From assembly GCF_032380675.1 (NCBI RefSeq), contig NZ_JAWDIX010000003.1:1-64000 (forward strand): a stretch of 64,000 nucleotides of DNA, in the 5' to 3' direction. The position numbers were made by a program, and so were the translations under genes. Under the pieces are notes generated by a model. The model saw only the letters and a program-made list of their open reading frames with translations, did not search any database and was not told the origin of the DNA. The stretch is from Anaerolentibacter hominis. Lineage in GTDB: Bacteria; Bacillota; Clostridia; Lachnospirales; Lachnospiraceae. Numbering within the stretch: the first letter of the stretch is position 1; every line of letters starts with the position of its first letter. Below are positions 62,443 through 64,000 of this stretch, piece by piece.

Positions 62443-62471
62443 TTGCTTTTTATATCATGCCGTGATATAGT
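62443..62471 (+). promoter_or_regulatory. ROK gene promoter with embedded palindrome
   Basis: TTGCTT (62443-62448) and TATAGT (62466-62471) have a 17-base spacer. The perfect palindrome TATATCA-TGCCG-TGATATA (62451-62469) fills the spacer and overlaps the -10 box, the classical geometry for repression. Confidence 0.6.
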
Positions 62472-62734
62472 CAGGCTAATAAGATATCTTCACAGGTTGA
62501 AAGATGTCGCCGACGGGCGGATTTCATAAGCCGGCTATCACCGCAAAATGGCTGTAAAGCCTCCTAACCGGAGAAGTTTATTCAGGGAACCCCCTTCCAT
62601 ATGTTTATGTCTGCCGCTTTTGGGGGGCATCGTATTCCGTCCTTTCATTATTACTGTTTTATTCCTGCCTATTTTATTTTTATGGTTTCTCGTGATAAAA
62701 TATAGGAATCACCTTCAGGAAAGGAACACGACCT
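62472..62734 (+). other. Long leader of the ROK regulator gene
   Basis: About 260 bases without a convincing gene separate the promoter from the ROK ATG. Visible are a GCCG/CGGC pairing near 62510-62535, CCTCC-TAA-CCGGAG near 62561, and a CCCCC/GGGGG pair (around 62589 and 62621). A CGTGATA half-site recurs near 62685. I recognise no riboswitch class. Confidence 0.3.
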
Positions 62735-64000
62735 ATGAATATAACTCTTGCAATTGAAGATAAAGCGAATACGGTGAATAAGAATTCCATTAAAGTTCAG
62801 ACTGCCAGGAAGGTATTCCGGACAATTCAGAAATACGGACCGATTGAACGAAAGCAGATCCAGGAACATACGAATTTAAGCTGGGGAGCTGTATCCCAGT
62901 CTACCAGCATGCTTATCCGTTCCGGTATTTTGGTACAGAACTCGAATCCCACAGGCCATGTGGGGAAGATTCCTTATACGGTGGATATCAATACCGATGA
63001 TAACTATCTTGTTGGTATTGATCTTCACACTTCTATGGTTAAGGCCCTTCTGTTCAACCTGAAAGGAGAAGTTCTGGAATCCCGTATTGCCGCTATTTTA
63101 AAGCCGGAGGCTGTCATCCATCAGCTGATTACTGTTGTCGATTCCCTCCTCGCTTCCTATATTCATATTAAAAATATATTGTTAATCGGTTTTTCGGCCC
63201 CGGGCAATATCGACAGTGAACGGGGAATTCTGAAATATCTGGTATATCAGCCAAGCTGGAAGAATCTGGAAATTGTAAGCGCGCTGGAATCCCGGTTTCA
63301 GATACCCACCTTTATGTTCCACGATCCGGATTGTATCATTATGGCCGAGAAATATTTTGGAATAATTTTTCAGGAAAGGTATAAGAATGCTTGTGCAGTA
63401 TATCTGGATGGCGGAGCAGGTATGTCAACGATGATAAATTCAAAGATTTTCACCAGCCGCGGCAATAACAGCGGCGAGCTTGGCCATACAACCGCTGTCC
63501 CCGGCGGCACTTTGTGTAACTGCGGCAAACGCGGCTGCCTGGAGATGTACGTATCTAAGCACGGTATCGTCCAGCAGTATGCAGAAGCTCTGAACAGGGG
63601 TGAAGCATCTAATTTTACCCAGAGTACCTTTGACATGAATTATGAATCGATCCGTCTCAGCGCGGAACAGGGTGATCCTCTGTGCCGCAGATTATTTCTC
63701 CAGGCCGGTGAATTGATGGGAAGGGCTTTTGCTTCTCTGGCCTCCATCCTGGAACCAGAAGCAATTATTCTGTATGGTGATCTGATTAACCACAGAGAAG
63801 TGTTTCAGGACATCCTGGAAGAGACGTTTCAGAATGAAAAATATCCGCACTCTACAACAAAGCTCCTCTATTCCAAGTTAGACGGCTCGGCTCCCTCTCT
63901 GGGCGCGGCCTTCTATTCCTTTGATCTGATGCTGGATAATTTTCTGGCACGGGCACTGGAATATGGCGGCCGGCAGCAGAAAGCAGAATCCAGGGAGGCT
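62735..64000 (+). CDS. ROK-family transcriptional regulator (partial, right edge)
   Basis: The visible 422 residues show an N-terminal winged helix (about residues 25-70, IQKYGPIERKQIQEHTNLSW then AVSQSTSMLIRSGIL) and a ROK sugar-kinase-like domain. The ROK zinc motif is GELGHTTAVPGG then CNCGKRGCLE (about residues 247-269). The phosphate-binding loop reads VGIDLHTSMVKALLFN, without the DxGxT kinase signature, as in NagC/XylR-type regulators. It is divergent from mglBAC, and shared palindromes suggest that it represses both. The start follows AAAGGA at nine bases. The stop lies beyond the window. Confidence 0.93.
   Translation, partial: MNITLAIEDKANTVNKNSIKVQTARKVFRTIQKYGPIERKQIQEHTNLSWGAVSQSTSMLIRSGILVQNSNPTGHVGKIPYTVDINTDDNYLVGIDLHTSMVKALLFNLKGEVLESRIAAILKPEAVIHQLITVVDSLLASYIHIKNILLIGFSAPGNIDSERGILKYLVYQPSWKNLEIVSALESRFQIPTFMFHDPDCIIMAEKYFGIIFQERYKNACAVYLDGGAGMSTMINSKIFTSRGNNSGELGHTTAVPGGTLCNCGKRGCLEMYVSKHGIVQQYAEALNRGEASNFTQSTFDMNYESIRLSAEQGDPLCRRLFLQAGELMGRAFASLASILEPEAIILYGDLINHREVFQDILEETFQNEKYPHSTTKLLYSKLDGSAPSLGAAFYSFDLMLDNFLARALEYGGRQQKAESREA

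Overview
The window looks like a low-to-mid GC anaerobic Firmicute, most likely a Lachnospiraceae-type clostridium. Pointers are SpoVG, a glgC/glgD pair, a DnaD/DnaI-type primosome, murC next to dnaD, a CidA/LrgA-LrgB pair, a RACo-like ASKHA protein, a short YhaO/YhaN (SbcD/SbcC-like) pair and strong AGGAGG ribosome binding sites. The family assignment is an inference from gene content, not from any database search.

Left part (1-17,740): one minus-strand operon that dominates the window. In transcription order it encodes a DivIVA-like coiled-coil protein, a signal peptidase I, a 5,186-residue exported protein built of about ten GLUG-type modules with Ig-like spacers, a small anchored protein and a pilin/TasA-like secreted protein that runs off the left edge. 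Three of the junctions are ATGA overlaps or nearly touching genes, so the set is probably one surface-structure assembly unit. It is the best candidate here for an undescribed system.

Middle left (17,900-31,500): housekeeping and accessory genes: DEAD-box helicase, orphan RACo-like protein, ClpB, a full-length glycogen branching enzyme homologue whose catalytic motifs have been lost, a PH-like membrane protein with a structured leader, a secreted subtilase, an AEC transporter, a YdeI protein and LrgAB. Middle right (31,500-47,300): glycogen metabolism (glgP, glgD, glgC), a DEDDh exonuclease, spoVG, murC, then a cluster of DnaA boxes feeding into dnaD and the helicase loader gene, followed by prs, the YhaN/YhaO pair and tRNA-Pro(GGG).

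Right part (47,400-64,000): a more accessory-looking stretch with a Big_2 surface protein, AbiH, a gene remnant, a YfcE-type phosphodiesterase, MsrAB, a broken GNAT gene, an orphan membrane protein, an old yellow enzyme, a DGQHR/DndB-like protein and a SnoaL-GGDEF protein. It ends with SDR, esterase and the mglBAC galactose ABC transporter, which faces a divergent ROK regulator (cut by the right edge). Matching palindromes sit at both the mglB and ROK promoters and suggest one operator. No CRISPR array, insertion sequence or rRNA was seen.
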